Assembly (NCBI RefSeq): GCF_900142885.1
Contig: NZ_FRCL01000011.1
Coordinates: forward strand, 1 to 64,000
Length of the DNA: 64,000 nt
Reading direction: 5' to 3'
Origin: Flavobacterium xinjiangense
GTDB taxonomy: Bacteria > Bacteroidota > Bacteroidia > Flavobacteriales > Flavobacteriaceae
The notes beneath the pieces were generated by a model. The model worked only from the letters and a program-made list of their open reading frames with translations, was not told where the DNA came from and searched no databases. The first letter of the stretch is position 1, and every line of letters begins with the position of its first letter. Both the position numbers and the translations under genes were made by a program. Shown one piece after another: positions 1 to 8,441 of this stretch.

Positions 1-16
1 AATCAAATTTAAACAA

Positions 17-45
17 AATGAGCCCGATACAATATCGAGCTCATT
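17..45. terminator. Probable intrinsic terminator
   Basis: Twelve-base arms at 17-28 and 34-45 pair with one mismatch around a 5-base loop. A-rich sequence lies on the left side. It sits about 107 bases beyond the stop of the minus-strand lipoprotein gene and may serve that gene or one outside the window. Confidence 0.5.
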
Positions 46-151
46 ATTATCAAAATTAATTATAAATTTGTCCAAACTTTTGGGTTCAGTCTAATATAAC
101 AAGATGGTTTTTTTTAATTCTTCTACTTTTTAAAATAAATTTTGGAATAGT

Positions 152-862
152 TTATTTTTGGTTTTTGATTTCGGCAACATATTTAGTCAATTTTTTCCCA
201 TAAAGTGATTGCGCCACTTTTGGAGACATTGATTTGCGAATCGTATCTAAGTATTTAATGTTGATGTCGTAGATCTCTGATAAGGCAATATATGGTGATA
301 CCTCATAGTTTCTGTTGTTTATCGCAAAATTGGTGGCAAATAAATACTTTCTTTTGATGTTGGAATCCTGCTTAGCACTTATACTATCAATTTTTTGTAC
401 GTTGTTACTTTTTAGGGCATTAAATCGCTGCTCAATTAAAGTAAGTTTTTCGTCATTGAAACGAGAATTTATTTTTTTATAGTCTTCAAATAAATCGTTG
501 TTTTTAGATCCTGTAATTTTTGCACCGGAAAGATATCCTTCTAAACTGGTTTCAATGTTTATATTTCCAGGTTCAGCAAAAAACGAAAGGTTGTTGTCTA
601 ATGAATTGCTCACTCCTCGATCTAGAAACAAATACAGCATTTCAGGAGATTTTAGGTCTAAGTCACTTTCAAAAGCAGAACTTCCATCGATATTTATAGT
701 GTCGATAGCAACCAGAGTCGTGTCTACAATTCTTTGGATGTATAGTGTTCCTTTTTTTAATCCTTTTATATTTCCTGTAATATGCAAATTAGATTTTGTT
801 TCATTTTTGTTACAAGAGGACAATAGTGCAAGAGTAACAAATGCAATAATAGATTTTTTCAT
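152..862 (-). CDS. DUF4369-type lipoprotein
   Basis: This is a predicted lipoprotein of 236 residues. The N-terminus has a short charged and hydrophobic signal ending in LLSSC, so Cys17 should be lipidated and the protein anchored in the envelope. The segment from about residue 27 to 120 has the pattern of DUF4369: ITGNIKGLKKGTLYIQR, then a strand-rich stretch with conserved DTI and GSSAF elements. In Bacteroidota this domain usually precedes a thioredoxin/AhpC domain. Here no CxxC motif or thioredoxin fold follows, and the second half is an alpha-helical, lysine- and asparagine-rich region of unknown role. The start is an ATG preceded by no visible ribosome site. It appears to be a single-gene unit. 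The function is unknown, and a catalytic role is unlikely from what can be seen. Confidence 0.7.
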   Translation of the reverse strand: MKKSIIAFVTLALLSSCNKNETKSNLHITGNIKGLKKGTLYIQRIVDTTLVAIDTINIDGSSAFESDLDLKSPEMLYLFLDRGVSNSLDNNLSFFAEPGNINIETSLEGYLSGAKITGSKNNDLFEDYKKINSRFNDEKLTLIEQRFNALKSNNVQKIDSISAKQDSNIKRKYLFATNFAINNRNYEVSPYIALSEIYDINIKYLDTIRKSMSPKVAQSLYGKKLTKYVAEIKNQK

Positions 863-1014
863 GTGAGGTTATAAGTATTTGTTTTTTTAGAAGGTATGTC
901 GCTGGTTATTAAAATTACTTTGAATTAGAGCGATTTTATTCGTGTTTGTATTTTGGCGCAAAATAAAGAAAATTGTTGGAATGATTTGACAACACGGATA
1001 AATTTCACAAAAAA

Positions 1015-1044
1015 AAATCCCAATCCATTTCTGAATTGGGATTT
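1015..1044 (-). terminator. Intrinsic terminator after the M61 peptidase gene
   Basis: Ten-base arms at 1015-1024 and 1035-1044 pair perfectly (AAATCCCAAT). Upstream A residues form the U-tract on the minus strand. It lies 20 bases beyond the stop codon at 1064. Confidence 0.75.
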
Positions 1045-1063
1045 GTTACATTTTTTCAAAAGA

Positions 1064-2926
1064 TTATCCTTTAAACCACGCTTCTTTTAATTTGGTTTTG
1101 CTGGAATCCGTTGACTTAAGGCTGGTTTTTTCTTCATAAGGAAGTTTTACTTTTCCTGGGATTATTTGTTCTTTACCGTCGCGTTTTATTTTTACTGTTA
1201 TAGCATCATTCTCTTTCCAAGTCTGACTTGCGCCAATCATATCGTAAATATTGTCCAAAGTGTATGGTTTTTCATTGATTGCCATTAAAATATCACCTCC
1301 TTTAAGACCAAGATTTTTATAAAATTCGTTTAACTCTATATTTGGTAAAACAATGATTTCTTTAGTCTCTTGATTTACGGTTATGTAGGGAGATTGTCCT
1401 TTTAAGAAAACGTTACCGGCTACTTTTTCAGTTGAATTTGTAACACCAACTTTTGCCAAGTACGTTGCATAAGGGATTGGGGTTGTTCCCGAAACATAAG
1501 TAGTTAAAAAAGTTCCAACTTCTGGATACGTTAATGAGGTAATTTTTGCAAAAAGCTCCTCGTCATTAAACGGTTTTGTTGGACCATATTCATTTGATAA
1601 TTTTTGCATCAAATCAAGGATTCCTCTTTCTCCGTTGCTTTTTTCTCGAATGATGATATCCAAGCACATGCCAATAAGTGCTCCTTTTTCATAAACGTTT
1701 AAGTATTGGTCTTTGTACGGTTTTGTCAATACATTAGCACTCATAACGGTAAATGACATGGTATCATTCAACGTATTTGCGCGGGCAATTTTTTCGGACA
1801 TACGGGTGTAAAACTCCTCTTCGGTGATTAGTCCTTGGTTTATTTGGAAAAGATTCGCGAAATATTCCGTTACTCCCTCATACATCCATAAATGTTGAGA
1901 CATTTTTGGAGCATTATAATCAAAATATTGAATCTCTTTAGAATGGATTGATAAAGGCGTCACAATATGAAAAAATTCATGCGAAACGACATCTTTCATG
2001 GATTTTACCAACTCATCTTTTGGCATTAATTCTGGCAATACTACAGTAGTTGCCGTTGGATGTTCTAAAGCACCAAATCCTTTAGCATCATTTTCCTGCA
2101 TGGAAGACAGGTATAACAAAACACTATATTTTTTAGTAGCATTTATTTTGCCTAGAAAATTCTTTTGAGCGGTCATCATTGTTTTCATCTCCGGTGTAAT
2201 ACTTTCAGCGGTATACTTACCTGTAGGAGAATAAACGCCGATCAAAATTTCCATTCCATCAACTGTAAAAGTGGTGTAATCCGGTTTGGCATACATGATT
2301 GGGTTTTCAACCAATTCAGCATAACGCGAAGTTACAAATGTATCAGTGGTGGTGCTGGCATCCTGGTCCGTCATAGACGTAGCTCCCCAAAGTGTTGCCG
2401 GATGTGAAATTGTTACTTTATAAGGAGTCGACATGTAATTTGTAAAATAACCCACAAAACAGTGTGTGTTAAGCATTACGTTTTTGCCGGCGTCAATATT
2501 AGAACCTGCAGGTGAAAAAATTTCATCATCTCCAAATTTTTTCCCCGTTTCGGTGTCGAATGAGTCGTTTACTAAATAAGTAATCTTGTCTAAAGTCTTT
2601 GCATTAGCAATTGACCAAGAATTAACATCAATTTTCTTTACCGTCAGTAGATTTCCTTTGGCATCATACGCTTTTAGATCGTCGATATATCTACCGTAGT
2701 TGTCTTCGGAGTACGTTCCTGGAACTGTTTTTGGAATGTGATACGTAATTTCATCCTCAGAAATTGTTGGAGCATTGACAGTTACCATGACTTTATCGTC
2801 CTTAATGTCAATCAGGTTAATACTTACTGAAACGTCTTTTTTTATCGCAGAAGAAACAGAAGTGCTTGCCGTTTTACAGCTCCAAAGTACAGAAGCGAAG
2901 GCAAAAGCGAAGATTATTTTTTTCAT
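1064..2926 (-). CDS. M61-family metallopeptidase lipoprotein with PDZ domain
   Basis: Predicted envelope zinc aminopeptidase of the M61 (glycyl aminopeptidase) family, about 620 residues. The chosen start is the ATG at 2926. A TTG six codons earlier keeps the frame open but spoils the signal peptide. Cys17 in VLWSC is a lipobox. The M61 N-terminal beta domain spans roughly residues 30-240. The zinc site HEFFH is near 316-320, with the downstream glutamate in YEGVTEYF near 350. A C-terminal PDZ domain (LGLKGGDILMAINEKPYT) covers about 515-600. The family removes N-terminal residues from peptides, but the natural substrate is unknown. It lies 48 bases downstream of the exported hydrolase gene on the same strand and could share its transcript. 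A strong terminator follows. Confidence 0.9.
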   Translation of the reverse strand: MKKIIFAFAFASVLWSCKTASTSVSSAIKKDVSVSINLIDIKDDKVMVTVNAPTISEDEITYHIPKTVPGTYSEDNYGRYIDDLKAYDAKGNLLTVKKIDVNSWSIANAKTLDKITYLVNDSFDTETGKKFGDDEIFSPAGSNIDAGKNVMLNTHCFVGYFTNYMSTPYKVTISHPATLWGATSMTDQDASTTTDTFVTSRYAELVENPIMYAKPDYTTFTVDGMEILIGVYSPTGKYTAESITPEMKTMMTAQKNFLGKINATKKYSVLLYLSSMQENDAKGFGALEHPTATTVVLPELMPKDELVKSMKDVVSHEFFHIVTPLSIHSKEIQYFDYNAPKMSQHLWMYEGVTEYFANLFQINQGLITEEEFYTRMSEKIARANTLNDTMSFTVMSANVLTKPYKDQYLNVYEKGALIGMCLDIIIREKSNGERGILDLMQKLSNEYGPTKPFNDEELFAKITSLTYPEVGTFLTTYVSGTTPIPYATYLAKVGVTNSTEKVAGNVFLKGQSPYITVNQETKEIIVLPNIELNEFYKNLGLKGGDILMAINEKPYTLDNIYDMIGASQTWKENDAITVKIKRDGKEQIIPGKVKLPYEEKTSLKSTDSSKTKLKEAWFKG

Positions 2927-2974
2927 TGTTATTTGTTTTAGCAATTAGTCTTTTTTCTGAAGAATTGTTACGGC

Positions 2975-3922
2975 TTATAATGATTTTATAAAAAGATTTA
3001 TTGCGGTCACTAATTTTTCGGTTACAGCTAAATTTGGATCAGAGTACGATCCCATATTCTCCGCATCATCTCCTTTTATTTCTTTGAAAATGTGATTCAT
3101 ATTGTCAATAACCATCAGTTTTGCCTCGGGTTTTGCTTTTTTTAGTAATTCCGCTTCTGAAACGGTCACCTGCAAATCTTTAGTCCCATTAATTATTAAC
3201 ACAGGGACTTGCAATTTTTTGATTTCGTTTTGTGGATTGTATTTTATCCAGGAAATCATATAGGGTTGAACACTTTCTCTAAAAAGGGATGCCAGCATTT
3301 TATTTTTTAATTCGAATGTTTGTCCGCTTTTAAGGATTTCCAAATCTTTTTGGACTTCTTCTTTTAGAAAAGGAGCTTGTTTTTCTATTTGTTCTAATAA
3401 AACAGCATCAATAGTTCGTCCGGCTCCAGCCAATGAGATAAAGGCATCAGTATTTTCGTTAGCGGCAAGCATTCCTATCAATGAACCTTCGCTATGACCG
3501 GCAACTATTATTTTGTTGTATTTTTTTTGATTTTTGAAGAAGCGAATAACTTCTTTGGCGTCGTTGATGAAGTCATCAAAGGAAAGTCTTGCCTCATTCA
3601 CCGTTCCTGCCGCCATTTGCGCGATAATCCTTTTGTCATAAGAAAAAACGGCCTGATTATTCTTGGATAATTCTTCTGATAGATATTTTAAAGAATTGTT
3701 GGTCATTACTTTTTGATTACTGTCACTGTCAGTGGGACCGGAACCTGCAATCAGAATAACGAGATTTGTTTTTTTAGTCTCTTTTAATGGAGAATACAAT
3801 GTTCCTTTTAGTAAAGGATTGATTGTTATTTCTTTTTTGTTGACAGCGGTTAAATCTTTTTTTTCTTGAGAAAAACCCAAGTTTGAAAGCAAAAGTAAAA
3901 AAGCGAATATTGATTTTTTCAT
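2975..3922 (-). CDS. Exported alpha/beta hydrolase
   Basis: A 315-residue secreted hydrolase. The N-terminus (LLLLSNLGFSQEKK) is a signal peptide with a likely signal peptidase I site around residue 18, so the enzyme should act in the periplasm. The alpha/beta hydrolase triad can be read: nucleophile Ser144 in AGHSEGS, acid Asp249 in NGTKDLQV and His277 in MNHIF. An oxyanion-type segment (LIAGSGPTDSD) lies near residue 58. The family includes serine aminopeptidases and esterases, and the sequence alone does not fix the substrate. Its start overlaps the end of the upstream PH-like gene by 4 bases, which suggests translational coupling. The M61 peptidase gene follows 48 bases later. Confidence 0.88.
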   Translation of the reverse strand: MKKSIFAFLLLLSNLGFSQEKKDLTAVNKKEITINPLLKGTLYSPLKETKKTNLVILIAGSGPTDSDSNQKVMTNNSLKYLSEELSKNNQAVFSYDKRIIAQMAAGTVNEARLSFDDFINDAKEVIRFFKNQKKYNKIIVAGHSEGSLIGMLAANENTDAFISLAGAGRTIDAVLLEQIEKQAPFLKEEVQKDLEILKSGQTFELKNKMLASLFRESVQPYMISWIKYNPQNEIKKLQVPVLIINGTKDLQVTVSEAELLKKAKPEAKLMVIDNMNHIFKEIKGDDAENMGSYSDPNLAVTEKLVTAINLFIKSL

Positions 3923-4263
3923 TTTATGTTTAATAAGCTCATTGTTTCTTCCGGATTTTCAACTTCGATAATTAGTTTATTGTAATAGGAATCTTTGAGT
4001 TCGACAATAATTGCATTTTTTTTATTGCAAACATCCCAAAAATTGCGTTTTCCTTTTTTTATATAAGTTCCAGCAGTAATAACCCTTGGTAATTGGGTAC
4101 CTGGAATTTTCCAACCGATCGAGAAGGTAAATTCATCGTTGCTTTGATAAGCTCGGACTATTTTATCTTTTGGTACTTTAATTTTATTTTCGAAAGCCCA
4201 AAATTTATGGCTTCGGAGAATGTCAAAAATAAATTCGTTTTCGTTTGATATTACTGAAACCAT
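3919..4263 (-). CDS. Small PH-domain-like protein
   Basis: A small cytosolic protein of 114 residues with no signal peptide or membrane segment. I chose the ATG at 4263 (MVSVISNENEF) rather than an alternative codon 12 residues earlier. The alternating strands and the pattern GTYIKKGKRNFWDVCN, then AIIVELKD and a final EVENPEETMSLL resemble bacterial PH-like proteins of unknown function. The conserved tryptophan and the closing helix are where that fold would need them. Its stop overlaps the start of the exported hydrolase gene. The assignment is by pattern only, and no ligand or partner can be inferred. Confidence 0.6.
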   Translation of the reverse strand: MVSVISNENEFIFDILRSHKFWAFENKIKVPKDKIVRAYQSNDEFTFSIGWKIPGTQLPRVITAGTYIKKGKRNFWDVCNKKNAIIVELKDSYYNKLIIEVENPEETMSLLNIK

Positions 4264-4298
4264 TATGAATTTGTTAAAGGTTAGTTGGCATAAAAACA

Positions 4299-4323
4299 AA
4301 AACTCCCGAATATCAGGAGTTTT
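4299..4323 (-). terminator. Intrinsic terminator after the DUF2805 gene
   Basis: Arms AAAACTCC (4299-4306) and GGAGTTTT (4316-4323) pair perfectly, with A-rich sequence on the left giving a minus-strand U-tract. It lies six bases past the stop at 4329. Confidence 0.65.
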
Positions 4324-4328
4324 ATTTT

Positions 4329-4607
4329 TTAGTCTAATTTGTTTTTTATATAATATTTGCCGTCCAAATCTTCATCAAAATCATCAATTTTAACGGGTTT
4401 TGGTTTTGGTTTATTTGCAGTAGCTTTCTTTTTCCACATTTCAAATTTTTCTGCTGGCATCTTCTTTTTCATGATCTCTAAAACCTCTTTTTCTACCAAA
4501 CCAAATTCTTTTTTGATGATTTCAAAAGGATTTTTCTCTTCAAGGGCCATTGTAACAAGTTTTTCTGTTTGTTCCCAGTTCAATTCTTTGCGGTTACTCT
4601 TTTTCAT
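4329..4607 (-). CDS. DUF2805 / TIGR03643 family protein
   Basis: A 92-residue basic protein. The ATG at 4607 is used; a GTG one codon earlier is less likely. The sequence NWEQTEKLVTMALEEKNPF followed by IKKEFGLVEKEVLEIMKKK matches my memory of DUF2805/TIGR03643, small helical proteins common in Bacteroidota and Proteobacteria. The first half looks like a helix-turn-helix-style helical bundle. The tail is lysine- and proline-rich (KPKPKPVK) and then acidic (DDFDEDLDG). No enzyme motif is visible and the role is unknown. It stands alone, 118 bases from the sterol desaturase-type gene, with its own terminator. Confidence 0.75.
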   Translation of the reverse strand: MKKSNRKELNWEQTEKLVTMALEEKNPFEIIKKEFGLVEKEVLEIMKKKMPAEKFEMWKKKATANKPKPKPVKIDDFDEDLDGKYYIKNKLD

Positions 4608-4725
4608 CACGTGAAAATTAATTCAAATAGGTGTTAATGATTACTGAATTTGATTTCAAATTCTTTACCAATATTAAGAAAAAAAATAATTACTTCTTGT
4701 CAAAAGCGTATTTTTTTTATTCTTT

Positions 4726-5553
4726 TTAACTCTTTTCTGTTTTGTGCGGTTTTTGAAACGGTATTTTTAATAAATTTTTCAAATTATTATGTTCTTCTGG
4801 CCGTGGATGTGTATCTATTCCGTAAATGATTTGTTCTTTTGGTAGTGTCATATAAGTGCCAAAAAGACGGTCCCAAACAGAAAATATATTTCCGTAATTG
4901 CTGTCTGTATACGGTAAAACATGATGATGGTGCACTTTATGCATGTCTGGGGAAACAATAAAATAACTCAGGATTGTATCTAATTTTTTAGGAATTGAGA
5001 TGTTGGCATGATTAAATTGTGTGGCTACTACCGATAAAGTTTGGTAAAGGAAAACCATCCACATGGGGCTTCCCACCAGTAAAACGCCCAAAGTGGTAAA
5101 TGTAAATCGAATAATGCTTTCACCAGGATGATGTCTGTTGGCCGATGTTGTATCTACCCAGGTATCGGTATGATGAATTAGGTGAAAACGCCATAAGAAT
5201 TTAGTTTTGTGTTCGACCAGATGTACTAAATAGGCGCCAATCAAATCCAATAAAAGCAATCCAATTAAGGTATATACCCACAACGGCATTTGCGGCAGCC
5301 ATTGTAAGATGCCAAAATGGTTTGCAATAGTCCAATCTGCGGTTTGTAACAAAATGAAAGCTAAAAGGAAATTTATGATGATGGTTGTCAGCGTCAAAAA
5401 TATATTGATGCTCGCATGATGCCATTTTTTGTACGTAAAATTAAAAAGCGGAAAAGCATTTTCGATTAACCAAAAAATAGTAATTCCACTAACCAGAATC
5501 AAACTGCGGTGCGCGGAAGGAATGGTGGAAAAATAAGAAACAATATCATTCAT
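4726..5553 (-). CDS. Fatty acid hydroxylase / sterol desaturase superfamily protein
   Basis: An integral membrane di-iron enzyme of 275 residues. Four or more hydrophobic segments surround the histidine clusters of the superfamily: HLVEH (111-115), HLIHH (124-128), a further HH pair (141-142), His182, and MHKVHHHH (205-211). These bind two irons that activate oxygen for hydroxylation or desaturation of a lipid. Eukaryotic members act on sterols, while bacterial homologues act on fatty acids, carotenoids or unknown lipids, so the substrate is open here. The ATG at 5553 is used. The gene follows the AlkB-like gene by 47 bases on the same strand and may be co-transcribed with it and DoxX. Confidence 0.85.
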   Translation of the reverse strand: MNDIVSYFSTIPSAHRSLILVSGITIFWLIENAFPLFNFTYKKWHHASINIFLTLTTIIINFLLAFILLQTADWTIANHFGILQWLPQMPLWVYTLIGLLLLDLIGAYLVHLVEHKTKFLWRFHLIHHTDTWVDTTSANRHHPGESIIRFTFTTLGVLLVGSPMWMVFLYQTLSVVATQFNHANISIPKKLDTILSYFIVSPDMHKVHHHHVLPYTDSNYGNIFSVWDRLFGTYMTLPKEQIIYGIDTHPRPEEHNNLKNLLKIPFQKPHKTEKS

Positions 5554-5600
5554 AATTTGAATATTTATTCCAAATCTAATGATTTTACTGTAAAAAATAT

Positions 5601-6203
5601 TTATTTGATTACACGAAATGTCAAATTTATTCGGGGAGCTATGGGTTTAGCGGTTTTCGGGATTTGATGTTTCCAGAAAAGCTGAGTCGTTCCTTTCATT
5701 AACAATAAACTGCCGTGTTCCAATAGGATACTTTTTTTTTGGTCTTTATCGTAATTATGTTTCAACTGGAAAGTACGTTCGGCACCAAAACTCAGTGACG
5801 CAATTATCGGATTTGTTCCTAATTCTTTTTCGTTATCGGCATGCCAGCCGTTACTGTCTTTTCCATCGCGATACTGATTAAGTAAAACCGTAGTGAAATT
5901 CGTATCGGAAATACTTTCGACTTTTGATTTTATCTTTTGCAAAAGCAAATTCCACGGATGCGGCTGCATTTTTATATTCGAATACGAATAGGGTTTTCCT
6001 TCGTTGCCAAATAAAGCTGTCAGTCGGGGTTGCGGATGTGTTTTACCGAAAAGGCGTATGTCATCCTGCTGCCAAGGAATTTCACTTATCAACTCCGCAT
6101 AAATGGCGTCGGCTTCTTCTTTGTTGAAAAAATTAGGATAGTAAATGACCTCTGCGTCAGGCAAATTAAGGAAAACTGGGTCAGTGTCGAATAGCGATTT
6201 CAA
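5601..6203 (-). CDS. AlkB-like 2-oxoglutarate/Fe(II) dioxygenase
   Basis: A 200-residue dioxygenase of the AlkB superfamily, which oxidatively removes alkyl groups from DNA or RNA bases. The iron ligands are His121 and Asp123 (GWHADNE) and His179 (WKHQIPK). Arg191 and Arg197 in RINLTFR are the 2-oxoglutarate-binding arginines. The segment PRLTALFG near residue 60 is typical of the ALKBH2/3-like bacterial branch. The only workable start is a TTG at 6203: no in-frame ATG exists between it and the conserved core, and none lies upstream in the open frame. It begins 4 bases after the DoxX stop, so coupled translation is likely. Repair of alkylated bases is the probable role. Confidence 0.88.
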   Translation of the reverse strand: MKSLFDTDPVFLNLPDAEVIYYPNFFNKEEADAIYAELISEIPWQQDDIRLFGKTHPQPRLTALFGNEGKPYSYSNIKMQPHPWNLLLQKIKSKVESISDTNFTTVLLNQYRDGKDSNGWHADNEKELGTNPIIASLSFGAERTFQLKHNYDKDQKKSILLEHGSLLLMKGTTQLFWKHQIPKTAKPIAPRINLTFRVIK

Positions 6204-6207
6204 TTTT

Positions 6208-6564
6208 TTAGGTATAAAGATAAGCCCAGTAAATCAATCCTAATTGTAAAGGCATTCGCAAAAGCAAAGCCCATTTCGGCATTCCCATTCTCGCTTTCTC
6301 GTTGAAATACATATACAGATGTGTTGGAAAAATAGCAATTAACAGGGCGATAACTCCCCATGCGGCATAATTGGAAAGCAACGGAATGCAAAGTGCAATA
6401 CCTAAAATTATTTCAGCCAATCCGCTTATGGAATTCAATAATTTTGGATTTGGAAAATAAGAAGGAATGATTTTAAGATACAGTCTTGGATTTCTGAAAT
6501 GGTTTAATCCTGCAATAAAGTAAATAAATGCCATTGCGTATAAATGCCAAGGTAAAGTCATCAT
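6208..6564 (-). CDS. DoxX/MauE-like small membrane protein
   Basis: A 118-residue membrane protein with four predicted transmembrane helices. The opening FIYFIAGLNHFRNPRLYLKI and the later ISGLAEIILGIALCIPLL are characteristic of the DoxX-like family. Members are inner-membrane proteins often tied to redox or sulfur chemistry, but no single function is established for this subgroup. Two adjacent ATGs (6564 and 6561) could start translation. It is the first gene of a likely three-gene unit with the AlkB-like and fatty-acid-hydroxylase-type genes, 4 bases separating it from the former. Confidence 0.8.
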   Translation of the reverse strand: MMTLPWHLYAMAFIYFIAGLNHFRNPRLYLKIIPSYFPNPKLLNSISGLAEIILGIALCIPLLSNYAAWGVIALLIAIFPTHLYMYFNEKARMGMPKWALLLRMPLQLGLIYWAYLYT

Positions 6565-6630
6565 ATAGTTTTATTACGAATTTATAAAAATTTTAATGAA
6601 GGTCCTTAATTCGCACCAAGTCTTTTTTTT

Positions 6631-6705
6631 TTGCCACTGATTTCACAGATTCACACAGATTTTAAATGTTAGGAATCTGTGAAAATCTTTTTAATCTGTG
6701 GCTAA
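6631..6705. repeat. Imperfect inverted repeat of AATCTGTG motifs
   Basis: CACAGATT at 6654-6661 pairs with AATCTGTG at 6674-6681 around a 12-base spacer. Outer GCCAC (6633-6637) and GTGGC (6698-6702) extend the palindrome, and a second copy of AATCTGTG occurs in the right arm. It fills the intergenic space between the EamA transporter gene and DoxX, both on the minus strand. Confidence 0.65.
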
Positions 6706-6780
6706 TTTTGTTACTTTGGGACTCGTCACGGGTAGTAATTAAAATTTCAATCAATCGAGCGCAAATGTTTTTAGATAAAA

Positions 6781-7677
6781 TTAAGTAGTTTTCTTAAAGT
6801 TCACGTTCATAATTATAATGGCCAATATAATTAAGACTATCCCAAGCCATTGGACTGTATTTACATTTTCATTCAAAAGGAAATAAGCCATCATTACAGA
6901 AACGGGAAGTTCCAATGCTGATACGATACTTCCCAATCCAATTCCGGTTAAAGGAAAACCGGCATTAAACAATAAAGGCGGAATAACAGTTCCGAAAAGC
7001 GCCAGTACAATTCCCCATTTCATGAAAATCTCAAAATTGAAAGGTGTCGTTTGTGTTGCAATCGCAAATCCAAATATAATTACGGCTCCACCCAATAACA
7101 TATACAAACTGCGTTGCGCTGAGGAAACGTGAGTTGCCACACGATTAGCGGTAAACATTGTGGTGGTAAAGGAAGCTGCTGCCAAAAGCCCTAAAACGAT
7201 ACCGTGCCAGTCTAATTCTATTTTACTTTGAATAAGATTCGTAGCTAGCGCTGTTCCAATTAATACGATAGCAACTGATATAATTTTTTGAGTTGAAGGT
7301 CTTTTCTTTTCTAAAATCATTTCGAATAAAACACCCATCCAAACGGTTTGCATCAATAAAACTATAGCAATGGAAACGGGAATGTATTTTACGGCCAAAT
7401 AATAAAAAATACTCGTCATTCCTAAGGAAGTTCCGGCCAGCATTAACTGACCAATGTTTTTCTTGGATGCTTTTACTACTTCGTTTCCTTTTTTCGCTTT
7501 TTGAAAGACATTGATAAGCAATAGGCCAAGTAGTCCATATACAAATTGTGCGGTTGTTACTTCGGGTGTGGTAAAACCTTCGCCATAGGCCATCTTTACA
7601 AAAGTAGCCAGCATACCATAACTTGTTGCACCCAATCCTACTAAGAAAACTCCTTTTAATACGTTATTTTTCGTCAT
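6781..7677 (-). CDS. EamA-family (DMT) transporter
   Basis: A 298-residue integral membrane protein with about ten hydrophobic helices arranged as two EamA repeats (roughly 8-145 and 155-295). Typical signatures are present: GATSYGMLATFVK near the start, MQTVWMGVLFEMIL closing the first repeat, and LGSIVSALELPVSVMMAY in the second. EamA proteins of the drug/metabolite transporter superfamily usually export amino acids or other small metabolites, and the substrate cannot be read from sequence. The ATG at 7677 lies 22 bases downstream of a well-formed -7 box on the same strand. It appears to be a single-gene transcript. Confidence 0.87.
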   Translation of the reverse strand: MTKNNVLKGVFLVGLGATSYGMLATFVKMAYGEGFTTPEVTTAQFVYGLLGLLLINVFQKAKKGNEVVKASKKNIGQLMLAGTSLGMTSIFYYLAVKYIPVSIAIVLLMQTVWMGVLFEMILEKKRPSTQKIISVAIVLIGTALATNLIQSKIELDWHGIVLGLLAAASFTTTMFTANRVATHVSSAQRSLYMLLGGAVIIFGFAIATQTTPFNFEIFMKWGIVLALFGTVIPPLLFNAGFPLTGIGLGSIVSALELPVSVMMAYFLLNENVNTVQWLGIVLIILAIIIMNVNFKKTT

Positions 7678-7698
7678 TTTTTAATTTTAAAAAGCGGG

Positions 7699-7706
7699 CA
7701 AAGATA
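7699..7706 (-). promoter_or_regulatory. Bacteroidota -7 promoter box (TATCTTTG)
   Basis: An exact match to TAnnTTTG on the minus strand, 22 bases ahead of the EamA transporter start. No clear -33 element is visible. Confidence 0.5.
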
Positions 7707-7769
7707 GGGTTTAAGATTTAAGGTTTGTCTTTAAAAATGGAAGAAATTGAGTTTTAAATAGACGGATTT

Positions 7770-8171
7770 TTATTTCACTTCTTTCTCTATTAAATCGCTT
7801 AAATGCAGACGAAGTGCGTCAACCGAAATGTTAATTTCCCAAAATGACAGACCCAACGAAATAAGTAAACTCAGTAAACTCAGTCCAAAAAAATAGATGC
7901 CAAATAATTGTTGCTCCAGAAATAGCATCATCATGGCAAAAACGGATAAAAATAAACTCAGAACGCCAGCCATTTGCATATAGCGAATAAGTGTCAGACG
8001 CAAGTTGAGGTTTTTTATTTCCAGTAAAATCATCTTGTTTTCTTTCTCTTTGTACGTTTTTTTCAGTCCTCTGACAATAGTGGCAACAGTCAAAAACCGG
8101 TTTGTATAGGCCAATAAAATTAGAGAGGTAGCCGAGAAAAGAAGGGCAGGAGTTTCAATATGTAATGTCAT
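7770..8171 (-). CDS. DUF2721 family membrane protein
   Basis: A 133-residue membrane protein that fits DUF2721: a first transmembrane helix (TPALLFSATSLILLAYTNRF), a basic segment, then two closely spaced helices near 65-112 (VLSLFLSVFAMMMLFL and YFFGLSLLSLLISLGL). The C-terminus (LRLHLSDLIEKE) is a short amphipathic helix. Nothing suggests catalysis. The family is widespread in bacteria and uncharacterised. The start ATG is 80 bases from a good -7 box. It is divergent from the DUF2254 gene. Confidence 0.75.
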   Translation of the reverse strand: MTLHIETPALLFSATSLILLAYTNRFLTVATIVRGLKKTYKEKENKMILLEIKNLNLRLTLIRYMQMAGVLSLFLSVFAMMMLFLEQQLFGIYFFGLSLLSLLISLGLSFWEINISVDALRLHLSDLIEKEVK

Positions 8172-8251
8172 TTGCTGTTGTATTAAAATTTATTTAAAAA
8201 GAACCATTGTTTCAATTCACTTTTATGTTGAGGATTGCCTTAATATTAAAC

Positions 8252-8259
8252 CAAAAGTA
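8252..8259 (-). promoter_or_regulatory. Bacteroidota -7 promoter box (TACTTTTG)
   Basis: An exact TAnnTTTG match on the minus strand, 81 bases before the DUF2721 start, inside the divergent intergenic region. Confidence 0.4.
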
Positions 8260-8441
8260 AATAACATCCTGCTAATAGGAATATCCTAGTCCGGAAATTT
8301 TTAAATATGGGAATGGATTATTGGCGTTCGTGGTCATTTTGTCAAAATTAGCACTGCTATCGCAAATTAAATTAGTGAATACTAACCATGATTGAAATTA
8401 TAGGCAGATTTGTATTAAATTTACTATTTGAATTTTAAATC

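Noticed and set aside
4603-4618. TTCATCACGTGAAAAT, resembling a parS site
   Set aside because: Only the CACGTGAAA half matches the parS consensus TGTTTCACGTGAAACA. The left half diverges, and it lies over 56 kb from parB in this window.
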